A stretch of 64,000 nt of DNA from Circinella umbellata (lineage: Eukaryota; Mucoromycota; Mucoromycetes; Mucorales; Lichtheimiaceae), in the NCBI GenBank assembly GCA_025093555.1, contig JAIWNF010000009.1:647501-711500 (forward strand), in the 5' to 3' direction. The position numbers were made by a program, and so were the translations under genes. Positions 48,889 to 59,408 of the stretch are shown here, in pieces (within the stretch, counting starts at the first letter, position 1; every line of letters starts with the position of its first letter). A model generated the notes under the pieces. It was not told where the DNA came from. It worked only from the letters and a program-made list of their open reading frames with translations, and did no database searches.

Positions 48889-50343
48889 CTATCGAGGGTA
48901 ACTGCATGCACTACACGTTGCTGTTGATTCATTATACAGTGTGCATTGAGGACATGACCAATTGGTGATAAATGGAATGAGGTGAGATGTAGGGCGTTGG
49001 GTTAAACACATTCCACATGCCAAAGCAATATCTGTATTTTCAAAAGTACAGATGTTACAAACCCATCCAGCATGGTTTAGTATTCGTTTAGTTGCTTGAA
49101 TTGCTGTTTTTGTGGATGATGATGATTCTGGAGTCGTACTTGTTTTTTTCTGTGATTGAATGATAGGTTTTTTTAATGCTGTTGGCTTTTTTGCCGGAGG
49201 AAGGATATCAATACCATTTCTGCTACGTTTTTGCCCATGATTCTTGTTATCACCGTCTTCATTTTCTTCACCATTGCTGTCTGGTATAACAATAACCTCT
49301 GGTGAGTTTGCTGATGATGAGTTTGAAGGGGATAAATTGGACCCATTGAGTTGTTCTTGAAGTCCACCACACCATGTTTGATCCCGCATTCGCCGTTCTG
49401 CCGCTTGCGCCGCCATTTGCGCTGGTGATAATGACCTTTCTAATCGACCTTTGTTGGTACCACCATTACCAAGACGTACACCTCCATATGGAATCATTAG
49501 TCCTTGTTGTTGTCGACGTTGTTCAGCGGCAGCCACTGCCCGACCTCGTAGATCACCACATGTCGGTGTTGAACTAAAACTACCTCCAAGTTTACGACCC
49601 ACGCCATCAAAGGCAAGGTATCCTTTTTGACCTGTCAAGATAAGTTCATCTAATTCATCATTTAGTTCATCCAGAATTTTGTAAAATACATCGTCATGAG
49701 GTCCTCGAACTATTAAAAAAAAGTATTAGCTTAAAAAATTATCTAACGAGACAAGTTAATTAATTCAAATTGAGGCTCATTCTCACCAATATGTGTAAGC
49801 CTAAATCATCACATATGAATTATTGATTTACTAAGTTAATATATATCCCAGGAAAATACTTATGAAATTGAAATCAAAAAGGAATTACTCTTACTCATGC
49901 AACATAGTACCGAGAAGATCATTATATTCGAGGAAAGTTGAATCGTCATATTGGGGACGTAAACGTATATTGATCTTAAATCCACGGTTAACATTGACAC
50001 CTATGCAACATATACATCCAAGTTTACTATGACTATCCAATCTCTCAAAAGATTTTTTTATTCCTAATTTACATAAGAAAAAAAGCTTATTTCATTTACC
50101 CAGAAGATTCGGATTCGTTGGAAAGAATTCGCAAAGATGAACAACTTTCCAACCACGTTTACGCATGATTGGTTTGACCTAAACATTTCAAGATTAAAAA
50201 AAAACTGTTGTCAGTGAATGAATTTTCTACGTAGTGTACATATTATACATTACTTGTAATGCAATGCGTTTTAAGAGTTCTAAGGCTTCTTCGGAACGGC
50301 TTTTTCGTTTCAATACAGTATAATTTTGAATCACATTATCCAT
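48889..50343 (-). CDS. WSS1: Wss1-type WLM metalloprotease (DNA-protein crosslink repair)
   Basis: Five exons (50343-50254, 50178-50100, 50000-49895, 49800-49787, 49709-48889), 369 residues. The WLM domain covers about residues 1-135: LKRIALQVKPIMRKRGWKVV, then GVNVNRGFKINIRLRP, then the zinc protease motif H-E-L-T-H-I followed by RGPHDDVFYKILDEL with the third ligand His. The active-site motif is assembled from three exons; the middle one is 14 nt long. The rest is disordered, with two RanBP2-type zinc fingers at the end (WVCNICTFENTDIALACGMC and WSCPQCTLYN...CSAC). Wss1 cleaves proteins crosslinked to DNA and binds SUMO and Cdc48 in yeast; the IVIPDSNGEE segment (VIVIP) may be a SUMO-interacting motif. 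Confidence 0.9.
49787..49800 (-). other. 14-nt micro-exon of WSS1
   Basis: The bases GCTTACACATATTG, bordered by TTTAG and GTGAGA, supply Leu-Thr-His-Ile of the HELTH active site. Skipping them would both shift the frame and remove a zinc ligand. Confidence 0.85.
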
Positions 50344-50395
50344 TAGCACCGGTAAGAGTAAGGAATAACCACAGAAAATAAAGAGAGTTACTACG

Positions 50396-50481
50396 AGCGC
50401 AGCATAGAGGGGTCGTTATAGTACCTGTATCCTTAGTCTGACTTTGATCTTTGACCCATTAAAAAACATCCTCACTTGAAC
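50396..50481 (-). repeat. Dispersed repeat, inverted copy in the WSS1 upstream region
   Basis: Read on the minus strand this matches 54057-54157 in several blocks: TTCAAGTGAGGATGTTTTTT, AATGGGTCAAAGATCAAAG, CAGACTA, TACTATAACGACC and CCCTCTATGCTGCGCT, with small gaps. It begins 53 bp upstream of the WSS1 start codon, so it is probably within its promoter or 5' leader. Confidence 0.75.
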
Positions 50482-51051
50482 AGTTAATTCTATCTTTTTG
50501 AATATAATGCTTAACGAGGATACTTTTAGATAAAATCTTCTTTATCATTTTTATATATACTGTTTATACTGCAACAAATTATAAAAGTTTATCTTATAGA
50601 TGAATATGTAGACCATTTAACACGTACGGTTTAATAAACAGATGAAAAATAAGATGATATGAAGATTGTCCAAATAGTTTGTGCACATGAGAACAAAAAT
50701 GCGTTAAGCTAGTAGTTATATACAGTAATAATAGTAAGATATTGTAGTTCTGTAGATAGCATTAACATAAAAAATAATATAAGATAATATGAAAACAAGA
50801 AATAATGATAATGTAATATAAAAGCTAATATAAAAACAAGGAATAATAATATAAAAACGAAAATGAAAATAAATCTCTGAATGGATATTAAAGATCTGAC
50901 GAGGCCGCCATACAACAAAGATTATTCTACGTACATGTAATTAAACTGTAATTCAGTAAGCAATTCACCAACATAATATATCTATTAACTCATTCACTCA
51001 AAAAAAAAAACAATTGTCTCAGTACACTGCACCAATATTATCTAAAGCGGT

Positions 51052-51060
51052 TTTCAACAT
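51052..51060. repeat. Left 9-bp target-site duplication of MITE copy 2
   Basis: TTTCAACAT here is repeated exactly at 51526-51534, directly outside the two ends of the element. Confidence 0.9.
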
Positions 51061-51525
51061 GGGAATTGCTACGGACACCTCATATTTTGACCTTACGGAC
51101 ACCCCACAAATAAAAAACTGTCAAACAACTTCTTAGACCATGTAAACTAGAGTACTAGCGTTATCAACACCAATATTGCTCCTTATTTGATGACCACTCA
51201 TATATATCATTGAGTACACATTATTCCTTGTTGTTTGTCTTGTGTCCGTGTGGACTACAGCTCTCATTTGTGTACATAACGGTTTAGTAAGAGAAGATTA
51301 GAAATATTGAGCGATCTTTATAAAAAGTTGAACTGCTAATATAAGTTTCATAAACATTTCTAAGTTATATAACGATAATAACTGTGTATATAATGTATAA
51401 ATGGCTGGATACGACGTAATTATATCAGATTGTTATGTATCTTTGAAAAAATATAAAAGTGGGGTGTCCGTAAGGATTGAAATTACCTAATATAGTATTT
51501 TTTGGGGTGTCCGTAGCAAATCCCT
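51061..51525 (+). mobile_element. MITE copy 2 (465 bp, nested inverted repeats, 9-bp TSD)
   Basis: Outer ends: GGGAATTGCTACGGACACCT at the left; at the right, read inverted, GGGATTTGCTACGGACACCC. Inner ends: CCTTACGGACACCCCAC at 51091-51107 and its perfect inverted complement at 51459-51475. The word ACGGACACC therefore occurs four times, as likely transposase-binding sites. Non-coding. Perfect 9-bp duplication flanks it, which is compatible with a Mutator-like (MULE) origin. Confidence 0.93.
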
Positions 51526-51621
51526 TTCAACATATACTGGTGCCAGAATATCGGATTCGATTGATTCAGGAAGATCGTAACAATACTTCATGTAACCACG
51601 CAGTAAAGATCCTGTATGATA

Positions 51622-53749
51622 CAGGATTTTTTCTAATGATTGTCGTCCTTATAGCAGTAGGGCGGTAAATATAAAATCTCATAACAAATCATGGTTTCTT
51701 TTTGCTTTTACATTTATTGAAAAACATATATAAATATGAAAAAACAAAAAGATACAAATATGTATAAAAAAAAACTACACTGATCTCAAATTGACTGCTC
51801 AATCCACGTTTGGCAATCTTCGGCAGTAATCTTATTAGCTGAGTCAATTAATGTTAATAAAATTGTATCTTCTCGCAACAAATCGGTTCTTACACCAACT
51901 TTCAACTTGAACCAAAGATTCTGTATGAGGTTTGACGAGGGTGGATTACAGGGAAGATACATCATGTTTGATCCTTATCTCTTTGAATGCTTGGGTCTTA
52001 TGGATGGAACCATTATCCATAACCAAAGTTCTTCCTCCCATTTCGTTTTGTTTAAGCGCCTTTATAAGCACCTTCATGAGATCAATGTAATACTCTGATC
52101 GCAACCCCATATTAAGCTTTTTCCTGTGCTTGAATTTTTTCTGCTTTCTTTTCATACTTAGATTGACGATCCCCTCTACAGTGATAGCACCCAAGAGTAT
52201 AATGTCGCAGGATTCAAAGACCTTGAATACTGCCTCATCGATAAAGACGCACTTATAGTAGTCAAAGCCATTGATAACATGCTGTCGAATTATGATGATT
52301 AGTTACTGAAAGCGTATAATAAAATCAAAGTACATATCATTAACTGGTAAAAAAAGAAAGTACCTCCTGTGTATTTTTCATCTTGGTCGTGATAGACACG
52401 AGGGATTGTACGGTGTCGTATGGAAGCATGATAAAATATAACTTTAAAAAATGAATAAAGATGGAAGTTGTTACGAAAAAAACTCGCTTGTTTTATACTT
52501 TTTATTCCATTTATAGACTCTTTGTATAGTATTTAAAATGGTAGCACATAAGAAATTTTTTTGGGTGAAGTAACAACATGTTTACTCTCAGTTTAATATA
52601 CAGAACCTATGTATTTCTTTCTTTTATCAACAATTTAAAGTACACATATATGAATAACTAAAGTCGATATTCTTGCTCTTATAATAGTACGCTTAACCAT
52701 ACACAAAAAGTAAAATAGCCATAACATATATACTAACGATTTCATAAAACCCTTTCTCAACTAGCATCATATCTCCATTCATAATTCTTATTCTACTTCC
52801 AGCCCAACTATAATCTCCAACTTCACGTTCAAACATAAACTTTCAAATATTTAAGTTTTTTTTTTATTGTAAGCCTCGACAGCGCTGTTCATTTCGAATG
52901 TATCTAGCTACCGTCGAGTACTTTATGCCAGCTTTTAGTGCTGCCTTTCTGATGGTAAGCCTCTCTTCGAAGCGTGCTTCAAAGAGAACTTTGAGTTTTC
53001 CCACCGTTGTTATCGCTCGTGTCGGAGGATACATTTGTTGGTGTATACCTTGATTGTATAGATATAAGATAGTTTTGTGAGTATTATATACACTTGAGAT
53101 TATATGTATTTACCGAATAAAATATGTGAACTTACCAACATTGGAACCACTGGGTTGTTTTCTATGTACCGGGTGAACTTGAGCTTGGCGGTCTAAATTA
53201 AAGACTATTTCAAGAATATTATGTATAATTGAAATAACATCTATTTGTCAAAATAAAATATGTGAACTTACCCTCTATAGGTGCAAGCTGGTCCCAGAAG
53301 AGAAAGTCTCAGAAGGGAAGGTCCCATAAGAGCAGGTCCGTACACGTAGGAAGCTCGTCCAACTGATCAGGAAAGATATAAGGGAAGAGAGATGCGTTAT
53401 TAAAACTCATGATTAAAGAAAGAGATTTCGTTATTGCCTTTTCGCTAGTGCTTCCGTGTCCTTAAAAATTTTTATTGGTAGTAAACCTTTAGTTATACAA
53501 ACTTTGTGTGTAGTTTGAGATTACGACAAAAACGATTACCTGAGCATTTTAGTAATCCCATCTACCATTACTTCAAATATTATCACACATTCGAATAATA
53601 AATAGCAAGCTCATATTCTAGATTCCAAGAAGTATATAGATATGTTTATTCTTATTTTTTGCTGGCTGGGTATCTCTCTTCTAGCTCCTCTGAAAAAACC
53701 CCGCGCCAACATGAAAAAAAAAGGACGACAATCATTAGGAAAAATCCTG
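51622..53749 (-). mobile_element. Tc1/mariner (IS630)-like DNA transposon relic, 2.1 kb
   Basis: Inverted terminal repeats of 29 bp: the left begins CAGGATTTTTTCTAATGATT and runs to GTCGTCCTT; the right, read inverted, begins CAGGATTTTTCCTAATGATT and runs to the same end (one mismatch). Each is preceded by TA (51620-51621, 53750-53751), the expected target duplication. The transposase lies inside on the minus strand. Confidence 0.85.
51786..53410 (-). pseudogene. Dead DDE transposase of the Tc1/mariner-like relic
   Basis: From ATG 53410 the minus strand reads MSFNNASLFPYIFPDQLDEL with a TGA after WDLPF, then after in-phase introns an HTH segment (KLKVLFEARFEERLTIRKAA...GIKYSTVARYIRNEQ). The DDE domain at 52305-51786 includes CVFIDEAVF and LVMDNGSIHKTQ. 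A +1 frameshift follows near 51960, after which LPCNPPSSNLIQNLW replaces the usual block, so the third catalytic residue reads Gln instead of Asp/Glu. A region of about 400 bp between HTH and DDE has no coding look. Stop, frameshift and lost catalytic residue make it inactive. Confidence 0.8.
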
Positions 53750-53751
53750 TA

Positions 53752-54056
53752 GTCAAAAGTTTGGTCCAAACGTTTATCAGAAAGTACAAGATGAAGTTGA
53801 TGTATAGCTATACTGACGTTTTATTAATTTTCAATATTTTGGTTATGTACCTTACATTGAAACAGTAAACTATTTTATTTTCTTACTGTTATTAATAGCC
53901 TTTGTTGTTTTCATATTCAGGCTCTTTTTCTAATTGTTATTTGAATATTATTTCTACTTTCAAAGAACATAATTAACAGTAGCGGCTCGTTTTCTGTGAA
54001 TTATTGTAAACCTAACATAGGCAAAGTATTCTACATACTTAATAGGAAAAGTAATC
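53752..54056. other. Short AT-rich segment right of the mariner relic
   Basis: No gene recognised; a 69-codon frame starting at 53659 runs across the TIR and is not considered real. Confidence 0.5.
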
Positions 54057-54157
54057 GTTCAAGTGAGAATGTTTTTAATGGATCAAAAATCAAAGCCAGA
54101 CTACATGCGCCGCGTACTACTATAACGACCTCAACATGCCCCCCTCTATGCTGCGCT
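54057..54157 (+). repeat. Dispersed repeat, direct-orientation copy
   Basis: Partner of the inverted copy at 50396-50481 (GTTCAAGTGAGAATGTTTTT through CCCCTCTATGCTGCGCT). A related word, TGCTGCGCCCATAGTAACTC, occurs at about 54453-54472 and resembles TGCTGCGCTCGTAGTAACTC on the minus strand next to the 50.4-kb copy, so the repeat may extend further with deletions. Confidence 0.7.
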
Positions 54158-54625
54158 TGATGCGTACGTAACAGAATAAAATCACTATTTTTAAGTTTAT
54201 TCAGGATTTAATTAGCTGTCACATCTGACAATTGCATTTCTATATATTAGTAACTTAGTTTTTATTTCTTATATTCTTTACCCTTTTCTCTATTTTATAA
54301 TTCAATTATCAGTATAAGTTTGACCAGTTAGTAACACTGGTGAGTATTTTCTATCAATATTAACTATATCAATTATATATTCTAATATATCAAATAAAGG
54401 TCTTTTTAAGTGAATTTATATTTATTACGGGTCACGCTTGTAGTCGGACTTTTGCTGCGCCCATAGTAACTCGATAAAGGTACACTTTCTCTTTGCTTTA
54501 CTGCATTAGGAAATTTTTTTATATTTATACGTAACGTTAATTTTATTTATTATGTGCATAGTAGAGTGAATTTTTGTACACGATGGAAGTTTTATGTTAC
54601 AAATAAAAGGATATGTTGAATTTTT
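54158..54625. other. Repeat-flanking spacer, 3' side of F-box gene A
   Basis: AT-rich with the GCTGCGC-type word near 54453. No gene seen. Confidence 0.5.
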
Positions 54626-56557
54626 TTAATAATAATCTACAGCACTGGTCATAAATACTAAAGCAGGACCACCAAAATATTTCACTACAAGCACATGTTC
54701 TTTTGTCCTAGCTTCAAATAATTTATAAAAGGCTCTACTACACCCCGTATCCTTTTGCCATGTACCAATCTCAAGATGTCTGAGCTTCGGTAATCGATCA
54801 AAAGATAAAATTGTCCTGCTATCTAATACTGTTAATTTTCCAAGCTGGAGCACTTCAATATCCGAATTCTGCATGATATTTGTATACTGATAGACACCAT
54901 TCGTAGTTATTTTACTGGATAAAGGACTGACATTAAAATATCGCAACCCTTTATAAACAGTGGTTCCCAAAAGATGTTGATTTGTAAAATATTTCTTGGT
55001 CGTAATACTACCAAATATCACTTTTTCTAATGTTGTCGTTGATTCGAATAACCATCGCACGCCCTGAGGAGAAATCATACTTGCTTGACCGAGAACAAGT
55101 TCTAATTGGGCAAGGTGAATCAGTTGACCGAGAGCCTTGAGAACACTGTCACTTATAGCATTCAATCCAAAAAGACGCACAATCTTCAAGTTTGGAGAAT
55201 TACAGATTAATTTGGAAAGATAGACCGACGGATAGGATCTATCGATGTTGTTGCATATACAGTGGAGGTCCAATTCGGATAGTTGTGGGAAATCTAAGGT
55301 CGATAATATACACATTGCGTTCGATATCGATTTGAGTAGACATGATGAAATATATAAATCTTTTATCGTTGCATTAACCTTTCTTATCCATTGCAATAAT
55401 TCCTGCTGATCCTCTTCTTGATGTAGATATCGTTGATGTAATAATGTAGTATTGCGATTGTCGTCCTCATCATCATCGTTACCCATTATTGTAGAAAGTG
55501 CTGTACGATATGAAAATTTCAGTTCTTCACTATTAAATCGAAATTCGTTGCGCTTGCCATGTCGGATCACATATTGACGTCGATGATAAATAAACTTTAC
55601 CAGGTTTTTACAATGCATACGAACAGCTTTTAACATTTGTTGATCATTATAATTGTCTTCACTGTATAGTGTCAAATATCTAAGTAATGGGCTATTTGTC
55701 AATATGACTGATAAAGGAACAATGTCAGATTTAAAGTTAAAGTCAAGATACAAATGAGTTAAATAAAAAGGACGTCCATTCCGGGCACCAAGGTCAATCT
55801 CAGTAATAATATTAGAATCTTGAGATGGAACGACTGACTTTTCCCGGCCAACGTAATAAAATTGTTGCAGTGAATGACATAAATTGAAAATAGTTGCTAG
55901 GTGACCATCAGCTATTACATCACCCTTGATCAGTCGAATTGATTTTAAAGTACTCCAGTTTAATTTCATAACTTCAATAAAATCAGTTACACTATATTGA
56001 CTAATATTCGTCACGTCTTGTTTTAAAAAAAAAAGATATTGTAAAGAAGAGAGATATATTGTTCATCAGTTAACACAAAATATAAAAAATCAACATATAT
56101 TAGATTAACAATTTCCGTCGTATGTGATAAATCAGTAATTCCGTTTACCTAGTGACTGGATATTGTAACATTTTGCCTTCAGTAATGTCTTTATTCCCCA
56201 GTGATGTCCAAAAATAGTATCAAGCCTAAATATGACATGATGCGTATATTTGCCAAACGTTCGAGCCATTATTGAGTACTTTATATAGCGTTCAAACCGA
56301 CTTTCATATATCGTTGATGGTTCGCTTATCTCCAATGTATCCCATAATGAAAACGGGAATAATATAAAATGGTTATACCATGCTTTGCATGTTTGCATAC
56401 AAAAAATGCGATCCTCGAGAGGAAGGAATAAAACAATTCTACTAAAAAGCTCGTGTGGCAAATGGTGTAGGAGAAGGATTGATGATGACGAATATTGATC
56501 GTTGCGATTTTCGTTCGTTTCTATCGTTGAGGATGAACTAATTGCTTGTATGCCCAT
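54626..56557 (-). CDS. F-box/leucine-rich-repeat-like protein A
   Basis: Two exons (56557-56149 and 56016-54626), 599 residues. Residues ~29-75 form an F-box: LLHHLPHELFSRIVLFLPLEDRIFCMQTCKAWYNHF, with following SLWDTLEIS. The remainder repeats irregular LRR-like units (LTHLYLDFNFKSDIVPL, LRYLTLYSED, LSELDLHCICN, LKIVRLFGLNAISDSVLKAL, LRHLEIGTW). F-box proteins bind Skp1 and present substrates to the SCF ubiquitin ligase; the LRR part picks the substrate, which is unknown. The two unspliced halves look like separate ORFs, but the intron joins them in phase. Similar architecture and length to the gene at 60708. Confidence 0.85.
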
Positions 56558-57186
56558 AATGTGTATGTATAATAAATGTGCGTTTTGTGTTATGGTTATC
56601 TCGATTCTGCCACTCCGAGAATAAAGTTTTGTTGACTAACTTTGGGAAAAAAAGGAAGGTATGATAAAAAAGAAAGCATGCACATTACTCTTTTTAAAAA
56701 ACTATGTCGCAGCTAACTAGTGGCGCAGTACGCATTTAGCGAAAAACATAATACTTTTGGGGAACCAGGCCTATTTTATCAGTGTAACCTGCTTTTTCAT
56801 TTGTTCTTTGGCTTCGAACGTAATATGTATTGAGATAGAGTCATTCTGATGTGTTGTAGTGCATGAACTGCGGCTCTTGCTCGTCAAAAGATATTTCCCA
56901 TTACCTCCATGGATTCAAATATACCAATAGGGAACTATAAAATGCACATGTGTAAATATATTTATACCATGATGACAATGATAGTGATGATGCTGATGAT
57001 GATGCCTGTTATTATTATTATTATTTAAGCTAAAAAGTAGCAAATGGTGATATTTATAAAGAGAATAGGGTATGCATTATAAATTATGTGTAGTGAATTT
57101 TGTTTTGTAAAGCTCTTGTGTCGACATATTCCAAATCCACAATGCTATGTATATATATAAGAATATAGTTAGCTATAATTGGTCAC
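56558..57186. other. Spacer between F-box gene A and MED18
   Basis: Upstream DNA of F-box gene A and 3' flank of MED18; contains a (GAT)-like run near 56975-57005. No gene. Confidence 0.6.
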
Positions 57187-58061
57187 TTATCTTGCGTTTC
57201 GCACCACGCCTTTATTGTTATGACTCACATACCCATTTAATAATAATTTAAATTTATTCAGTTGTTCTGCCATTTGATTCACTTGTTCTTGAGGCACAGG
57301 CGTTGAATTAACTTCAATCATCCAGATATCTTCATCCACAACAATAGCACTTGATACATCCACTTTTGTTTTTAACTATAAAGAAGGGATCAATTAGTAT
57401 AAAGAAAATCCATGATTTTTAACCTCCTTTTATGTCATTTACCTTGTATACTTGGCTAACTGTGATTCGTAATAATCGTTCATATGCTAATAAGTGACCT
57501 TTCCTTACAACTTCAAATGAGTAACTAAAAAAAACCGAGCTGTTGTTAACTTTCCGCACAAATGAAGTTATCATTGATTTTGTTTTTTTATTATACCTGT
57601 AGCCAAGTGACTTCATATATCGGAACACGTCGCCACTAAGTTCAACGCGTACATGAGGTCGTACAGATACTGTGCGTCCACGTTGAGGTTCTGGATGTCC
57701 TTGCATGCAAAGATACCATTGTCGATTTTTAAAACTCTTTTCATGTTCAGAATTGATACGTGATTGAAGTCGTAATACGGCATCGTCATTTCGTGCAGGT
57801 CCAACAGGTGTTTGAACTATTGATGTTACATGTTATTTAGGTCATGCGTTATAATAATAGTAATAAAAAATTTCAATTATATAATTGAGTCACATAAAAT
57901 AAAAGGTATGGTATCGTACCTGTTGGTGAAAATACAATTTCGTGTTGAAATAAATCGATCATGGAATCATTACCACAAATACCAACAAGTCGCTCCATTA
58001 TTGCATTCTTTTCAGTTAATCCAACAATAAGTCCTTGTAAACTACATTCATAGGTGGCCAT
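57187..58061 (-). CDS. MED18: Mediator complex subunit 18 (Med18/Srb5)
   Basis: Four exons (58061-57920, 57816-57597, 57524-57443, 57375-57187), 210 residues. It starts MATYECSLQGLIVGLTEK, the typical Med18 beginning (E-C-L-L-Q-G-x-I), then HEIVFSPTG, WYLCMQGHPEPQRG, VELSGDVFRYMKSLGYRYSF and RKGHLLAYERLLRITVSQVY, and ends with DIWMIEVNSTPVPQEQVNQM. Each motif matches the family's two-sheet fold. Med18 lies in the Mediator head module with Med8 and Med20 and contacts RNA polymerase II. Size is in the usual 200-300 range. Confidence 0.9.
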
Positions 58062-58886
58062 ATCCGTTTTGTTATTATGTCGGGAAAGAGATAAGTTTTT
58101 TTTTAGTTAAGGTACCAGAACCATATCCAATTTTTTTTATACACCCGAACTTATCTTCATTTATGCAAACCTACTACAGTTTACTAAAGTCTTTAATATT
58201 TTAATAATTCTACTATGGATTGTTTTAATGATGACGATGTTTTTAGACTCTCCTTCCTCTTCATACATGTTCCTCGATATTTATGATTCTTTTACCCAAA
58301 AGAATATCACCACTTGAAATAAAATGGTAATGATAAAGCATTTTCTTTTACGTATGAGTCCATCCAATATAATAAAATGTTAAAAAGTAATTTTTTTTAA
58401 AAAAAATGTTTATGTACGAATATATATAAGACACATGAATGAGACAAGATAATATGTAAGTGGTAGAATAATAATATATAGATATGAGATAATACATAGT
58501 AGTAATGATATCTTTTTTTTTTGTTTGACATCGTAGTCAGCTAACCATAAGGATGCGCAAGTAATAATCAACTAACTGTTAAGAATATTCCAAGGAGCAA
58601 AAAAGATACATGTAACTTATAAACAGTCTTTAAAAGATGGAAAGAAAAGCATGGGAGGTGGTAAGTAATAATAATAATGATACTAATGGTTTGTGCAACA
58701 GAATTATAGAAAATTTTGCGTAATACACAATTAAATATGTAACGTCAGGAAAAAAAACGCGATATATCTATAGTAAAAATAAAATATAAGGGACAGGAGA
58801 TGATTTAGAATAAAAAAGAAATAATTTTTATATGTGCTGTCTAATATGCTTAAATAAAAAAAATGACCTGTTTTTTTACATACAGG
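58062..58886. other. Spacer upstream of MED18
   Basis: AT-rich; no gene or element recognised. It covers the MED18 promoter and the 3' flank of the CYSTM gene. Confidence 0.5.
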
Positions 58887-59408
58887 TTAGCAGCAAGCAT
58901 CAAGTGTGCAGCAGCAACACAAGCCAGCAAGACAACCTGTTAAACAACCGCATCCACCTCGTAGTCTATTTTTTTTTGTTTATAGAATTTTTTATTAGAA
59001 GCTATAAGCAATATAACATATAAAACTCTTTGCACGTAATAATGACAATATTCTTACCGTAAAATACCACTCGATTCATCTAATTGTTTTTGTTAGTTGT
59101 AGACGGGTTAGATCAAGAGATATTAGTATAAATGGTTGCGAAAAGGTGACAAATTGGGTTTTTAATTAATGATATTTGGAGCATACCTTGTTGATTTGGT
59201 TCTACTGCATTAGCATTCATTGCGTTGGTAGTAGGGTATGAGGAAGATGAAGTAGTAGTACTGGTATTGGTGGTCGTCTTCATTTCATGTTGTTCCGGTG
59301 CTTGTTGAACTTGTTCACTAAAAATATTTTATATATTAGATCGACATAATCTTATTTGTTTGTTTGATTAAGTAAAAAATAAGGTGCCTTTTATTACCTG
59401 GGAGACAT
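58887..59408 (-). CDS. Small cysteine-rich (CYSTM-type) tail-anchored protein
   Basis: Four short coding exons (59408-59398, 59317-59187, 59079-59058, 58965-58887) join in phase to 80 residues. The N-terminal half is polar and disordered (QAPEQHEMK, Thr/Ser runs). The end is RGGCGCLTGCLAGLCCCCTL followed by DACC, a small-residue hydrophobic stretch packed with Cys; this matches CYSTM/cysteine-rich transmembrane-module proteins, stress-linked tail-anchored proteins found in fungi and plants. Function here is inferred only from that module. It is below most ORF-length cut-offs because of its 11-, 131-, 22- and 79-nt exons. The antisense strand also looks open, but the spliced Cys tail is far more specific. 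Confidence 0.75.

Noticed and set aside
53659..53868. 69-codon plus-strand frame at the right end of the mariner relic
   Set aside because: It runs through the TIR and into flanking DNA.
58832..59023. 63-codon plus-strand frame with many Ser/Cys/Gln
   Set aside because: Antisense of the CYSTM last exon.
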